DNA of 64,000 nucleotides from Pagrus major (GCF_040436345.1 NC_133230.1:29632551-29696550); one strand, 5' to 3'. Counted from the stretch's first letter, positions 12,670 through 26,964 are shown. Notes: generated from the sequence alone by a model not told the origin. Translations and numbers: made by a program.

Positions 12670-12990
12670 TATGTGCAGTGTTCTAGAAAGTACCCACAAG
12701 TCATATTTGAGTTAAAGTAACAATGTAAAATGTAAATTATTAATTTGGTAAAAGTGAAAGTCATTCATGCAAATAGTACTAGAGTAAAAGTCTTAAATTA
12801 TCTGATATTAAATGTGCAAAAAGTAATTTCTGGGCAATCACTGTACTTAGGTATCAGTACAAGTTAAATACATTTATTTATATATACTGTATGTTATATT
12901 ATGGGTCGACCGGTTATCAGCCTGGCCAATTATCGGATCTGATATTCAGTATTTTTCTGATTTTTGGAATAAATGGTTATTAATGACAAA
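12670..12990. repeat. Fragments of two common fish MITEs
   Basis: 12670-12890 carries degenerate 'AAAGTACC..AGTTAAAGTAA..AGAGTAAAAGTC' strings. These match the widespread fish element also seen at 36000-36150, 47837-47980 and 57375-57500. 12902-12970 (GGTCGACCGGTTATCAGCC...AATTATCGGATCTGATATT) looks like the end of another MITE. Assignment is from memory of such repeats and boundaries are approximate. Confidence 0.5.
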
Positions 12991-14559
12991 GAGACAAATA
13001 ATTACTAAATGTTAAGGGGTGAGTGGTTACATCAGTGTCCACATACCTGCTGTTTTAAAGGGTTGATTCAGTCAAATTCAGCAAAAACATTTCCATTCAT
13101 GCACAAAGTTTTGGAATAATTTGTTGTCAAATTTGGAGATATCTGTCTCTGAAATTTCCGCCTAATCCCAAACACAGTGATCATAAATGAAAATTCACTT
13201 GCAATAGCCACAGCATTGAAACAGAGTAAGACTTCTTTACAGTGTCCCTATTAGTCCAGATAATCCACAGGACATGCTGTCTACAGTTTGATATGAACTT
13301 TTAAGAGCAGCGTTTCTGAAAAGATACGTGGCTGTTATAATACATCTGCATGGATAGATACCACATGAGGTAAGTAAGATGATATGTTGGGTTTTTTAAA
13401 GGTAATTTGGGTGAAATTATATCTATTGTAGCTTGTTTAATAAATAAACAGTACAATGATATGGATTTATTTTATTACAAGGAAAGCACTGTATAAGGAT
13501 ACCTGTATGAGTCTGTATCACTGTGATCAGGAAAAGGATTAAAACAGTTACTTGGGAAATCATTATCAATCAAAACATCACACACACATGCCTTCAAGCC
13601 TATACAGATGCACACACTTTTACACAACACACCCACAAAGTGTATCTGTTCAGCATTGTGCTGGCCACACTTCTGAACAGTTGGCCGCTCACTGGTGCAT
13701 GGGGGTGGCTTTGTGTCGGCGGTCTGCGGGCTTCTGCCGCTCTATGCCCCCCCTCTGCCTCCTCTATCCCCCTCGTCTCTCTGTCACCCAGTCTGATAAA
13801 ACAGGAGACCTGCTCGCCCAATAATCTCCCTCCCCGAAGCCCAGGCACGACTTCTGCCTTTCATCAGCACCATTGTTTCAGTCTGTTACCTCCGCATGTG
13901 CTCCTTCACCACGGCAACTAACACACACCCTCCCTTCTCCCTGTCCCATCTGTGGATAGGCCTGCCATGTGTCTATTCACAAGGGTGCCAGCGGCAACGC
14001 CACTGTATGTGGATGGTACATGATGCTGTCCTTTTGTATGGGGCTCAGTCCTCAGCTACTTACCGCTGACCCCGGGGTCACCGCGCACAATAACAGGAGT
14101 GTTGGTGGCCACTGGCTATCCTCATTGGGCCGTGATTGACGAGCTGATCAATGGTCAGTGTGAGTGCGTGTGCGCCCACTTGTGTTTGCCTTCTATACAG
14201 TCTCCGCAGGCCCATTGAAGCAAGCGTGTCCATTTTTTAAGTAATGGTCCATTGAGGGCATCAGACTAGTTAGTGACACACAATTGACTTCTTTGGCTTT
14301 TAGCTTATTGTAATGAAATGAGTAACTGCAATTTAGCTTAATGGGCACATGCCTCGTCTGGACATTCGTTAAGTGTGGAAGTCACAAGAGTTTATGTAAT
14401 AGCTCTAATATTCTGTTTTTATCAATTTTGCATCTTGTGTTTCCTTGTGATAAAATTGGGCTGCTGCTTGTGCGCAAAAGTCTGAAAAAAATCTGAGTTT
14501 CATTCATCAGCCTTCGTCTTTTGCTGTCTTTTATTCCCTACCCCTTTCTTTTTTTCACG

Positions 14560-14562
<3 letters not shown>

Positions 14563-14630
<68 letters not shown>
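14563..14630. repeat. (CA)n microsatellite, long
   Basis: A pure CA run of 68 bp, 34 copies. Length and purity suggest it is polymorphic. Confidence 0.97.
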
Positions 14631-14632
<2 letters not shown>

Positions 14633-16609
14633 CTGTCAAACACACATTGACTCCACAATCCACGCAAAGGGCTCAGGTGGGCGATTATGGACGCACATTA
14701 AACCTTAATTCACATATGGCTGGATCTGAATACTGATGAGGAGATCTGCTCCTCTGGATTATTATCATCCAGTGTCCAACATGGCTGAAACATAGATGGG
14801 CCCCACTGCAGATCTGCAACTGTGTCCCGCAGGAGTGACGGATGAAGGAAAACACACACTCATACACACAACATTTTGCACAAACTCAAAGTGGCCGTGT
14901 TTTTCTTCTCTGATTTGCTGACAACAATCAGGCCATGACCCTGTAGTTTATAGACCTCCTGTTGTTTAACTAGTGGGGTAAGGAAGGGGACAGTGCTCTT
15001 GATATAAGACATAAGACACGCAAGGCTTAAATAAGCTAAGAGTCTTTTAAACAAAGCAGCCATGAGAGAACTTTGTAATAGTAGACATTTTAACGTTAAA
15101 GCAAAGCTGTAATTAATAAGGACACCAATTGTATATAAGTATGGGACATTTCTCATAGTAAACCCAACTGTGGCCATTACTGATTTTAATTGTCACACCT
15201 GGGTTTTCTAGCTACGTCAAAATGTCTGCTGGGAAAAAAGGCTTATTGCTTCATAAGACAAATATTTATTGGATAATTTGGTTTCCTCTGGATTGGTGCA
15301 TTTCTTTTAAGTCTTAATCATTGATGATGACTGAATAAATAATATTAATTACATCATATTTTTTATAGCTCTTGCTTAACAGTGTGCTCCATGAATCAAA
15401 TAGAGAACGTATGATTAGTTTCCAACTTAAACTTTTGTTTAAAAGTGATCTCAGGGCTTCAAGAAACTGAGATGTTATTAGATGTTATTTTTCTATACAA
15501 GCAGTATGAAGCCATTTTATGTTTTCTTTCAGTTGTATTTTTCTAGTTCTCTCCATCTACTTCAGTTGTTTAGGAGAAAGCTGCAACACTGTTTTTCTGT
15601 GAAGCTCCAGAATTGTTTTGTGGAAATTTTACCTGACTTTCCGATGGCATGGGGGTGAGTAGATAATGACTGAATTTACTCATTTTTGGGTGAGCTTATC
15701 CTTTAAAAGATTACTGATTTAGCATTGTTTGAGTGGCAAATGTGGCCTCCTGCTGTTAGCTTCAAGCAGAAATGACATGAAGGCTAGAGGTCTGGAAAAT
15801 TCACTCCACACCCACATATGCCCATTTGAACATTGTAAGAGTTACCGGTCGCTTTAATTGCTCTCTCTCTCTTAATGTTTGCAATGAACAGGTCCCTTTC
15901 CGACACAAGAAATTGAAGACAAAATCCACAGTCCTCCCACACGCCGCAAAAATGTGCCAGCAGTCTGATTTTATCTAATCAAACTGATATCTTAAAAGGT
16001 TTCTGCCTTTCCAGTGTAATATTCCCTCTTTGTGCTGCTATCCTTCCACTGCAGCTCAACAAGGAATAACTGTGCAAAGAAACAAGAGGGCACTTTGCAA
16101 TAAAATAAAAGATATATGACTTTGAAAAGTATCCACTTGATCCGACTAAATCTTAATTCTCATTTTAGCTTTAGCCTGACATCAGAATCCAGTTTTTCAC
16201 AGAAAGAGGATTGGACCATTGGAACCGCAGTAGAAAGGATCCGTACTGGCCACTATATCTTAGAGTTCTGTATCATTAGTGCTGCTTGTTCTGTTCTGCT
16301 GATGTTATTGTTCCTGTAATTTATTTGTTTCCTCAAGCTCTGTAAAGCATTTTGTGACTCATTTCAGAATAGCGGTATAATTGTCATTATTACTCTTTAA
16401 TCATTTTCATTTTTAGCATGGTTGCTAAGCGAACCATGGTGAGTTCTAGGTTTCACATTATTATGAAATGTTAGGCAATCACAGAATTTAATGCCATTTT
16501 ACATCTGTTGTGCACAGTAGATGCTTTGACCAATCAGAACAAAGAACTGGACCTTAAGGCAAATTTATTTATACAGCACTGTTCACACACATGTAAAAAT
16601 AAAGATGAT

Positions 16610-16735
16610 ACTTGGAAAAAAATAAATATTTCTGAGTTTGTATTATTATCTCATTAATATTGTAAATACTAAAATTATATTAAAATATTAAAAAGTTTGA
16701 ATTTCTTCTCCAAAGCTAAACAGTTCCCCCGTGAA
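16610..16735 (+). repeat. MITE family A, degenerate 3' fragment
   Basis: AATATTTCTGAGTTTGTATT followed by a TCATTAATATT string and AATTTCTTCTCCAAAGCTA matches the 3' half of the copy at 8374-8632, with substitutions. Confidence 0.6.
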
Positions 16736-17380
16736 GGTAATATATTAGGTTATCATCTTCATAACTAATCAGTATATTTCAGTATATACACTACATCACT
16801 GCATCTGGATAAGGTGGTACACTGATTTGACAACAGACAGGGCCTCAAGTACATTCCCAATACTAACACACTGACAGGCAAAATCCAGCTCTGTTTAGCA
16901 GTCCTCACTGGCAAATTATGTTATATAAACCTATTACCAGTTCTTCAAAAAACAGTTTTGTCTCAAATGACCCCACATTTTTTGCGAAGGGAAAACACAT
17001 CTCTGACATTTCTGTAGGATTTCTCCCTTCAGAGCAAAGAACATCCCTCCTGTTTGACAGATGCCACAGATGCTGCAGTCTTATGGCTGTGTGGCCTCTC
17101 CATGGCATGAAGGCCCAGTGTAGCTTTACAGCACCTTTGTTATTGATATCATTCTTTGTCTCACTTTTCCTGTCTCGGAGAGGCACAGGCCTCTAAGTTT
17201 GGCCCAACAGGCCCTGCCCTGCTGAGTGCAGCATTAAATATCAATACATGTTTACGAGGGCCCGTAAATACTTGATACAGAGGAGAAGCAGTGAAAGAGA
17301 GAGCGCATATCTCCCATGTGGATGAGGACGGAAAGTGGGGCGAGGAGAGGACTAAATGTTAATGGATACTGAAAGAGCCC

Positions 17381-17420
17381 TTAAAGGTGCACTATGTAGT
17401 TTTGGGAAAGAACATACATA
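17381..17420 (+). repeat. MITE family A, 5' terminal fragment
   Basis: TTAAAGGTGCACTATGTAGT followed by TTTGGGAAAG is the same terminus as at 19127 and as the inverted terminus near 29546. The body of the element is missing. Confidence 0.65.
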
Positions 17421-19126
17421 ATTATGTAATCACCATTAATTAATGATTTTGTGAATGTATGTTTACCAAGCTGGCACTGGCATCCCTTTAAGTTCTCATT
17501 CTTCATCACTTTCCAAGTAATCTAATATTCATGATGAGTTAATTCCTAGAAAGATTTAAGGATCGGGGAGTAAAGAAGCACTGTAGACCTAAAGGCAAAG
17601 TACGCAGCACTTAAACAAAAGGTCCTGTAAAAATACAGCTCTAGTGACTGTGTGGCAGTATATTTGGGGGACAGTGGGCAGGAGGGGGTGAGCCCTAGTA
17701 CCGGACTTTAAAAGATTAACCCTGAGCCCACAAAGGCACAGGGGGCTGTGGGGCCAGGCAGGGGCGTGAGTGGGCCGCTCGCTGGTTAAACATTGGCCGT
17801 CTTGGATCTCCTGTCATTGTCTAGTTAGGAGCTGTACCCGGGCCCCCGTTAGCAGTGCAGACACATATCTTGGCAGCCGGAGTGAGCCAATACAAAAGCT
17901 GTCGGTGTCTGAAAGGCAGGGATGGAGATGTATGGGTCCGGGGTGGGGTACTCGCCACGTGGGGCCCATGGTCGTAAAGCCCAAAGCAGGACACACTGGA
18001 CAGCAGAACCCCCCCTCAATCCTCTTCTTTCTGTGTGTTTCTTTGCTCTGACAGTGATAAACGGGACACGCAGCCCTCCAAAACAACAAACAGACACTGC
18101 CTCATTTCCCCAATGTGGGCGAGGGCAGGCATAAAGGAGGTGCCATCCCATTAGAGCCTGGGCTCAATGCTGCTAAAGCTGAGGCAAAGGGAAGGGACAG
18201 AGGGACGCTCGATAAGGGGCCCCCAACCAAGAGGGGGACCGTTCTGCTGTTTTGTTTTCTCCAAAAAAGTGTCATAAAAAACTCTCCTTAATTGGTGCTC
18301 CATAAAATTAGCATCTCCAAGCTGATTAGATTTCCTCTCTCCTCAGTGACTATTGTGCCTCTCAGTGACCCCATCCCTGCCATTCACTTTCAGCCCTTTC
18401 ACAACTTTATTGGGCATCAGAGAAAGAGGAAACTCATGTAAGATTTTGCCCTTTGCCCTCCACTTCTCCTCCTCCAATTCAAGTTAACCAAGTTGGTCAC
18501 CCCTTTGAAACAATCTCCTTGTGCTCCCCCTGAAAAGTCAACTCATGATAATACATTGAATGTTGTTATGTTAAACTGGCCGGAGGGGATGCCTTCACTT
18601 TCTGGCTTAGAATTTGTGCAACACACTGAGTGACAACTATTGTGTTTTCTTTATTTATGGTGTAAGACACATGCCTTTTTGTCTTCTGCTAAACCTGACT
18701 TCAACAGGACCATCACTAGCATGGAGGCCAGAGTGAGGGATTGAAAATGTGTCTGAAATAGATGAACCACACTTCCTAAACGTGGAGCCATTGCTTACAA
18801 AAAAAATCTAGAATCCAAAAAAGTTTTTCCCTCAGCAAAACCCTGTTTATAGACATGTCAGAGCAGCACAGACTGAAATATAATCCCATTAACTTTGAAT
18901 GGCAAGTCTATTACTGTGCTGCATAATGTGTCTCACACGGCATGGATAATTGCCATCTCGGTGGAATTGGTGGTGAGATAAAGGGATTTGTGATGCCTTG
19001 ACATCTTTATGGATGGAGTAATACGGTCGGTGGGACTGTAAGTTCCCCTAGAAAAAAGTTTGGGCCATCGACTCTCAAGGATGGATCGAATTTTACATTT
19101 AGTTTAATATGAAAATAAAGTTGTTC

Positions 19127-19425
19127 TTAAAGGTGCACTATGTAGTTTTTGGAAGGAAATTTTAATGAGATCGTTTGACTGATTTGTTTTATGAATACAC
19201 CAACTAAATAAACAAACTGTCTTTGTGTTCATGACTGAATAAACAACCTGACCTTAAAGGACAACACAATTTCATTCTGTTTTTCTTTGTTTATACTTGG
19301 CGGACCCTGCCACCTTTCTAGCTTCAAACAGTGTTCTGGGGACCTTATTTTCCTCTGAGAACAGCTTGTTTATTCAGTCATGGAAAATACAAATATTTCT
19401 GAGTTTGCATCATTACCTTAGCTTT
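19127..19425 (+). repeat. MITE family A, near-complete copy
   Basis: Starts CTTAAAGGTGCACTATGTAG. It contains ACAACACAATTTCATTCTG, TTGGCGGACCCTGCCACC and GAGAACAGCTTGTTTATTCA, then AATATTTCTGAGTTTGCAT, and loses its 3' terminus. It aligns by eye with 8374-8632. Confidence 0.8.
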
Positions 19426-20900
19426 AAGGCGGGAAATTTGATGATGAGCAGTCAGTCCATATCTTATTGAAGGATTGCTTAAAAACACAGTATTTGGACA
19501 ATGTTAAGGATGAGTTATTTTACTTTTTGCTCACTTGTGGTTTGATTTCTGACATCACCATCATCAAGGCAAAGTATTTTGATCTTAAGGAGAGTAATTA
19601 TAGCAATTTCAGATTCACTGCTAACTCCAAAACATAGTCTAAAATTATATTTTTTATATAAATAGTTTATTTCCTGGATTTCATCAATTAGAGGAAATGT
19701 ATACCCGTGCCTTTATCAAGGTCAGATTTCACAGCCAAAATGAATTATATTACAAGAGTCAGGTAGCTCAGAGTGTGAGCAGTGGGAGACACATGAGGCT
19801 GTTAGGGAGGGAGGGGGGCCGTCATTGATATGTGCATATCACGGGGAAAGTGAGGGTTAAAGAGTGGGAACGTACCCCAACATTGTGATGCAAAGGGCAC
19901 GGGAGGGTTAAACCAGGTTCTGCTCGGCCCCCTGACCCGCCATCCCTTTGATGCCACAGCCTCCAGGACATGGGCCTCCAAGGGGGCTCAGTGTGGCGCA
20001 ACCCTAGGACCGGACCACAGCCCCAGAGTCAGCGGGATTTGGGGACGTGCCTTTGTCCCTAGAGAAAATGTACGTGGCTTTGGGTGGGGCTGGGGGAAAG
20101 GTCACATACAGGGAGCATGGGGAGAGAGGGGTGAGATGAAAACAAACAGACTGGGGGAGACACATAAGATCACTTTCTCAGACACCGGTTGGTTACATGA
20201 TGCATGAACATTTACTTGCCTCAAAGGATTTCTAATTAATCATCTAACATGGCAGTGGTAGACTGTATCAGCATCGTAATGTCGCATAGGGACACACTCT
20301 GAAGAGCAGTGTCTTGTTTTACAAAAATGTATCTGCAGAAGATAAAAAATGAAGGATGCTCACTTGAGATAGATAAACAGTTTCAAGCGTGTGTTCTGCT
20401 GCTGATCCATTCCCCTACATCTGCAGCCACAGACAGACGGAAACCACATCGAAGAAATATCAAACCCTCAAGACACATAATTGATCAAAACTCAAGATCA
20501 CTACTGGCAGATGTGTTGGAGTTGGTACTCAAGCTCACAAGCTGAGGCATCACAGCAGTGAAGAGAAGGTACGTTTTTACAGAGAATAACTGGTTCAGAC
20601 TTGACACTGCACACTTGTGCTTTCTCTTACCGACAACTTGTCTTTATTTGTAATTCTATTAAGTCTTAATCTTTCACTTATGTCGCATACATTTCCTTGA
20701 ATGTAGATTGCTGCCGCTCATTTTCTTCCAGGTCTGCCTGCAAACAAAATATCCTTTTTTTGAGCTTCTAAGAAAATAACTTTGATCATCTGGAAAACGT
20801 GCAGAAACTGGGATATTTCACAGCAGGTAACAGGATAACTGATGTTTGAAGGGGCTCTGCTGAACTTCTGCAGACTCCATTTTTAAGTTGACTTCTGTTG

Positions 20901-21155
20901 ATCTCTGTTAGTGAAGTGGAGAGAGGCACTAATACGAGGCGCTCGAGAACATGCACAAAGTCCTTCACAAAGAAATACACAGTAAAGCAGCATTAAAACA
21001 ACTTAAACAAATCGTCCACAGGCTTGTATAGGCAACCGAGAGAGCAGGAAAGGTCTCATTTGTCATGTCACGCTACGATGTGTTCAAATATGGCCAATAA
21101 AAAAAGTGATTAACACATGAAAATTGCTACAAATTGTTACGTAGAGCTCAATATA
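20901..21155 (+). repeat. Dispersed repeat, family C, copy 1
   Basis: It shares AAACAAATCGTCCACAGGCT, GGCAACCGAGAGAG and TATGGCCAATAAAAAA, in order and spacing, with 40083-40334. Two diverged copies of a non-coding repeat; boundaries are approximate. Confidence 0.75.
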
Positions 21156-21164
21156 AGGATGGAA

Positions 21165-21565
21165 GGAGGTTATGTTTTCACCCCTGTCCATTTGGTTTGT
21201 CAACAGGATTGCACAAAAACTACTCAACAGATTTCCACAAAACTTGGATGGAGAATGGGTTTCAGTCCAGAATAGACCCCATTAACTTTTGGTGTAGATA
21301 TGCTATGATATAATTTCTTAAATTTCTCAGGGAATATTACATGGATTCTGAAGAAAAAAGGTGTATAAAGGTCACTGGTATCTATGATTGAGTACAACTT
21401 GATGTAGATCATGGCTGCCCATAGTTGGGCCAGTTGGCCAGTTGGCCTACCATAAGGTTTGATTTGGCCCTCCAAGGGAAAAAGTTTGGGCACCCAATAT
21501 GTGGATAAAGAGGACTGTTGGGCCTCGGCAGAGGTATGCGCTCTAGTAAGTGCCATCCTAGTTAA
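21165..21565 (+). repeat. Dispersed repeat, family D, copy 2
   Basis: It contains TTTGTCAACAGGATTGCAC, ACTACTCAACAGATTTCC and ACAAAACTTGGATGGAGAA, and ends near GGCAGAGGTATGCGCTCTAG. It is the same family as 3395-3705. The middle carries an extra 'TTGGGCCAGTTGGCCAGTTGG' tandem not seen in copy 1. Confidence 0.7.
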
Positions 21566-22024
21566 TATATAGCTTTTAAGGTCAGAAAGAGAGAGAGCCA
21601 AAAGATATTAGCTCTTTAAAAGATTTTCATTTTCAGTTAAGTAAAACACATTTCTTTGTATTGCATGATTTTGCACATGAATTTCAGGGGATATAGTGAT
21701 CATTAAGTCCTCAGGAGGTTGTGCACGTTTTTAGGAATTAATGCGCCCACTAGTGGTTACACCCAAACAAGTCACAGAACAGTACACTCTACCCCTACAG
21801 CATGTTACAGTATCTGAGTCTTTAATGTAACAACAGTGAGACAACAAAGAGTGAGAGGGGGAAGCTGAAAATATTATTCATCAAATGTTTATTTGTTATT
21901 CTATTAAGATTTTTGCTTCAAGGTGCACACCAGTCATTTTCTATTGCATGATAATAACACAGAATCAATTGAACTTTAATGCTTTTATCAACTTTTGTGA
22001 ATTATGTGCACTTTCCCGATTTGA

Positions 22025-22025
22025 C

Positions 22026-22060
<35 letters not shown>

Positions 22061-22065
22061 ACACT
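22025..22065. repeat. (CA)n microsatellite, interrupted
   Basis: CA run with a TC interruption near 22055. Confidence 0.95.
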
Positions 22066-22100
22066 CCCAGCCCAGACCTCTCTGCACTCTGCCAAAGGCT

Positions 22101-22150
22101 CACTCCATCCATCTTAAATGAACATATTATCATTTAAGATAGATGGAGTG
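22101..22150. other. 20-bp perfect-length hairpin
   Basis: The left arm 22101-22120 (CACTCCATCCATCTTAAATG) and right arm 22131-22150 are inverted complements with a single mismatch, separated by a 10-nt AT-rich loop. In a minus-strand RNA the mismatch would be a G:U wobble. It is not part of any gene or repeat I recognise. Confidence 0.75.
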
Positions 22151-25100
22151 TATTCGAGTCGCTCATTCCCACTTTCCTCATGAATAATGCAGTGATGAGG
22201 CACATTTGGTTGTCAAGTTGAGAGGCAGGCGTACAGTTACATAAGAGTGCCTTGGCTGAGGATGTCTGACAAGCCAGCCTTTGAAGACAGTACCCCCACC
22301 ACCTTCGCCTCCCGCTGGGTTTCATCGTCATCCTCGGAGGGTCTGAACTCACCACCTCTGGCTGGCTCTGCCGCTAAAGAGGATGCACAGTAATGATGAA
22401 AGAAAGCAACAATTTAAACATCATTCAGAGGCTAAATTATCCCAGAAGGCTTCTTTTGATTGAATATTAATATGGTTGAAATACAGGTCTGCATTTGACT
22501 TAACTGTCTTTGCTTTCATCTTAAGTCACTGCAACTGTTTAAGCTGCAGTTTTTGATTCAGCGGAAGGATCACATGGTTATTTATAGGTCGATAAAGGCG
22601 GGCATTGTAAGATACAGGCTTTTTCTTTCCCTGAGAACTCTCACACTTGACATTTACATCATCTTCATCCAAACGTTACCCACCTTCTCTCATATCCATA
22701 CAGTGGATATGTGCCTTTTTTATATTTAATAGCATCAGTGTGTTTCAAAAAGAAGCCAAGACCGAGGTCGGCACGTGCCTCCTCAATCATTTATGAGAGT
22801 TAATGCCGGGAGCGAGGGCGGCCAGCAAAAACCTGCTGCCCCAGGAGACCTGCAGGCTCAAGGAAATTACAAATCAGCAGCACTATAAAGCATGCTGCCA
22901 GCAGCGAAGAGCTGTGGACTTCTGTGGCGTTCAACCTAAGAAGCTGCTTCCTTTGTGCATTATTAAGAGAAATGCTGATAAACCCTGAAAGACTGAACCT
23001 CCTGTTTGTGCGCTAACAGGCCCACAGCAGGTGCATTTCTGATTAAAGACCATTAAATGACTCAGACTTCCCTGTGGGTTTTTGTCTCTCCTCGCAGTGA
23101 ACTTTATGTAATTTCAAACTTTCAGTCGCTTTTATTTATGTAGGAAACCAGATGTCATGTGTTAAATAAGCAAACAAACACGAAAGATTCACAAAGTCCT
23201 TCATAAAGGACATGAAGATCATCCACTCACCTTCAGCTAATTCTTCCCCACATTTAAATAGCACATCCCTGAGAAAAATGGCCCCATTCTTCCTGGTGAG
23301 AGCCGGAGCGGATTATGGAATCCCACTCATATTTGGCAGATAAATTGTCATATTATCGCCTCCCATTTCTCTCTAAATCTAGCACACTAAAGCTCCTCTA
23401 CTCTAGAAGGAGACAGCGATGATATCCTGAGGCAGAGAAAGCCTCTTTTTTCTCCTCTTCTCACTCTATGAAAAGTAATTTAATTCTGCTGCCAGTTTAT
23501 CCTGCGAATAAAAGAGATGAAGAGGAGGAGAGGAAGAGCCTCGAAGGGCTCACGGTTGTGTTAACTTCGTCCTTCCTTTTACTGCCTTTCATGCTAAATT
23601 ACAAAAGCTGTGAGCTAACAAGGATGTCATGATCACAGCTGCTGGATAGCGGTTGTGAAACATACAAATCCCATGTAGCTCTGACTTTGTAGCTCAAGGG
23701 CATTCAAATGTCATCTCAGGTACACAAGGCCAGAAAATAAAAATATATCACAAAGTTTTAAAATGTACACCTGAGCATGACACAATTACAAAAGAACATA
23801 TGGTTTCGACAAGGGCAAGGAAGGTAAAACAGAGACTTTTTCACATTTTAGTATCAGCCATCACACCCTGACCTTAGCCAGCATCTGTCTGGGGCGGCCC
23901 CAACCACATCCTGAGAGAAAAGGTAAGCTCCTGATTAATGATATATCTCAGCGGTGGAATATTCATCTGTGTACAATCTCGTGCCACCATCAGCACTCTC
24001 GCCCCGCCTCAGCAATGTCACTGTGACTTTGCAGAAACTGTCTCGTACTTTATGGTGTCTATTTTATGGTGCGTTTACAGGCGGACAACCATTACGCACC
24101 GTTTCAGGGACCTCAGGGGAGACAGAGAAAGCTGGAGTCCAGAGAGGTGGGAGGTGAGGTGTGGTGCTTGAGGGAGTTTATTGGACTCCACAAAAGTATA
24201 TGCATCTTGTGTGTGTATTTGATTGTGTTTTGCATAACATACTGGCTTGTTCAAGGACTGGATGCAATAAAGCACACCACAACACAGTAGGACAGCTTTC
24301 ATGCTGCTTTCAAATATCAACCTTGTCATTCTTTCATATGCTGACAGGGGGAGCTGTGGATCTCCTTTCCTGTCCAGCTTCGCCATAACATAGGAGAGGA
24401 GAGGAGATGGAGCTGTCAGCACAACCACAAGAACCAAAGACATGGCACAATATGTGAAAATCATTTATTAGCAAATATCAGAAATAACGATAAATAAAGA
24501 ATGTCTTTAGTAATCATAAAAATAGAGCAGTGTATCTCAACCTAGGGGTTAGGACAATTGTCAGGATAGGTAAGCTTATAAAAATCAGTTATGTGACATA
24601 AAATTATAGTAATTTGTGTTCTTCTTTGTTTTTTGTTTTTTTCTTTACTGGATAATTTGACATCTAAAAATATTCAAAGAAAACAGGGAAAATTATTGAC
24701 AATAGATTAGACGATAGATATAGATTTAGGTGAGAAGATCAATACCACACTCATGTTTGTACATCAGTGTTTCCCATCCATAGGCTTTACCTGAATAATG
24801 AACAATTTTGGCCTTGTCAATGAATGGAGGTCAGGTCCTTTGAGTTGAATGGAAGTTGATGTCACACCAACCCAGACAAAGCCTCTAGATTCTTGGATTA
24901 AAGAATCCAGGGACAAGGACTGCTGACCTTACCCCCCTTACCCTAACACCATAAGCTGTACATGCCAGCACCTTATAGACCAAAGAGTCAATTATATAGC
25001 TTTGTTTGTTTATTGTTGAACTATATTATTGTCACTATCTGACCAGTGCTTAAAAACAGCATCCATCAGACCTGGCAGAAGGGGCCACCACTGGAAATCT

Positions 25101-25178
25101 CATTATTGAGCTACTGTAAATAAATAGTCTCTAATGTTAGATATCACATAGAAGCATATTATGCATGTGCAACTCACT

Positions 25179-25230
25179 AGGGGAGGGGGGGCACTAGCGA
25201 AGGGGGCAGGGCATTCACAGGGGGCCGGCA
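25179..25230 (+). other. G-rich tract, weak G-quadruplex candidate
   Basis: Runs of 4, 7, 5, 3 and 5 G occur within about 45 bp, but one loop is about 10 nt. No gene is attached to it. Confidence 0.35.
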
Positions 25231-26964
25231 CTTGCAAGTCAGGTGGCCAACAATTGCATCAGGGGTGCTACAGCCACCCCTTGGGGGCAGCAACCTTCTC
25301 TCTTACACATCTTCCAGAGACTTAATCTTAATAGGGCCAGCCAGCCTGGTAAGTTTGTTGATCCCGTTGGTGGCCGCTGCTCTCAGCCTGCGGACAACAA
25401 AGCAAAGAACCAAAAAGTGAACACCACCGAATGGATAATACTGCACACATTGAATGACCAGAGCCTCCTAATCTACTCCTGACTCCTAATTTGCTAAGGG
25501 CATAATTAAAGCCAGACCTCCCACATGTCCCTGCGCTACATGGGAGCTAAAACACCATTGTAAAGGTTAAGTTAAGAAGAGTAATATTTCTCAGGAGAGG
25601 AGCTCCTGAGCTTACAGTAATGTTTCCCAGGAGAATGTTGCTTGAATCGGTATTTGTCACAATGTGCAGTGTGATATGTTGCAGCTGAGTATTGAAGCAG
25701 AATGTTATTTTATGAACATTGTAGTTTGATTGAAGATTACTGAATATTATTAGAAATACTTGGATTTGTTGTATATACTGAGTAAAGATACACCTTTTGG
25801 TCAGATTTAATTGAAGATGTTTAATATCAGGGTCTTGGTGTCTCTGGCATGAAACTCCACCTCTTTAACATACATTACTTTAGGGTTGTATCTAAAGGCA
25901 CACAACCATATTACACTGGGTCAATTTATGAAGTTACAGGCAGAAAAGCAGAGGAGTGGGAGGAAGTGAGAAACCCAATCATACATAGATAAACAACAGA
26001 ATATCCCACAAGAGATTGGGTTAATTGAATAAATCAGCCTTGCAGGCAGTGTTGTCTACTAGTCTAAAAGCTGAAATTATCATCAAACAATTTACAGAAT
26101 GTCACCAGCTGGAGAGATTTAAAAAAAGGATGGTCAAAAATACCGTTAATTGTCCCTTTTCCAAAATAAGTTAACCAGCTAAATGACTCCATTAATGCAG
26201 GTGATAATAATGCTGTGTTATTGGTTGATTCACGCTCTGGACCGATGCCTGCTGGGAGCAAACTGCTCGCTGGGTCTCCACGGTGATGAGAGAGAGTGTT
26301 GAGGTATCCATGGGAGACAGTGGGCGTGATGGGATCCCCAGGGAGCTTTGTGGAGGAGGTGAAGGAGAGCATAACGTCTCCACTGTGAGAGAGGGGACAC
26401 ATGAAGAGGGGAGAATTGAATGTTTTTTAGTTTTTTGCAGAGTGAAAATACCTGTCAAGATGTCATTAACACAATTGGAAACCATTGGTGAAAACCATAA
26501 ATGCTACCATGATCCATTATTGTTAAAGGTCATGTATGGCAGCCTGGTAGTGTTGTCCAGAAGCTAACTGTCCATTTGTGCTAACAGGTTTTTATTCCAC
26601 CTCCAATCACAATTTCTGGATTGGGTAGTGTTACAGTGTTGATTATTGAAGTTTTAAATTAATTTTTGATTACTTTGGGTAAGTGTAACAAGCTGTAAAC
26701 ACAACATTGATATGCTATGCCATTATAAAGTTGATATAGCTAACATATTAGCAAACTATTGCCTGTTTACTCATCCAAAAGACATGTGGACGACACAACA
26801 TTTGCATTTATTAGGAATCATCTTTATGCCCACTTACGAATGTAAATCAGACATTTACCATATGTTCACAAGCTAGCTGCTTACTTTGTCTGTTTGTTGT
26901 TTATTGTAGCGTACAATGGGTTTTTTTGGGGGGGGGGTTTTGGTTTTTTTGTACATCCAAGTAT

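Larger units (their letters stand above)
12991..19126. other. Intergenic DNA, no gene seen
   Basis: No supportable exon. 13680-14260 and 17660-18560 are higher-complexity, GC-richer blocks with motifs such as TTAATTGG and CTGATTAG that would suit regulatory elements. 15840-16740 contains further MITE debris. Open frames over the CA microsatellite are artefacts. Confidence 0.4.

Noticed and set aside
24075-24464. 129-codon minus-strand open frame
   Set aside because: No recognisable domain, no flanking splice signals that extend it, composition like the surrounding DNA.
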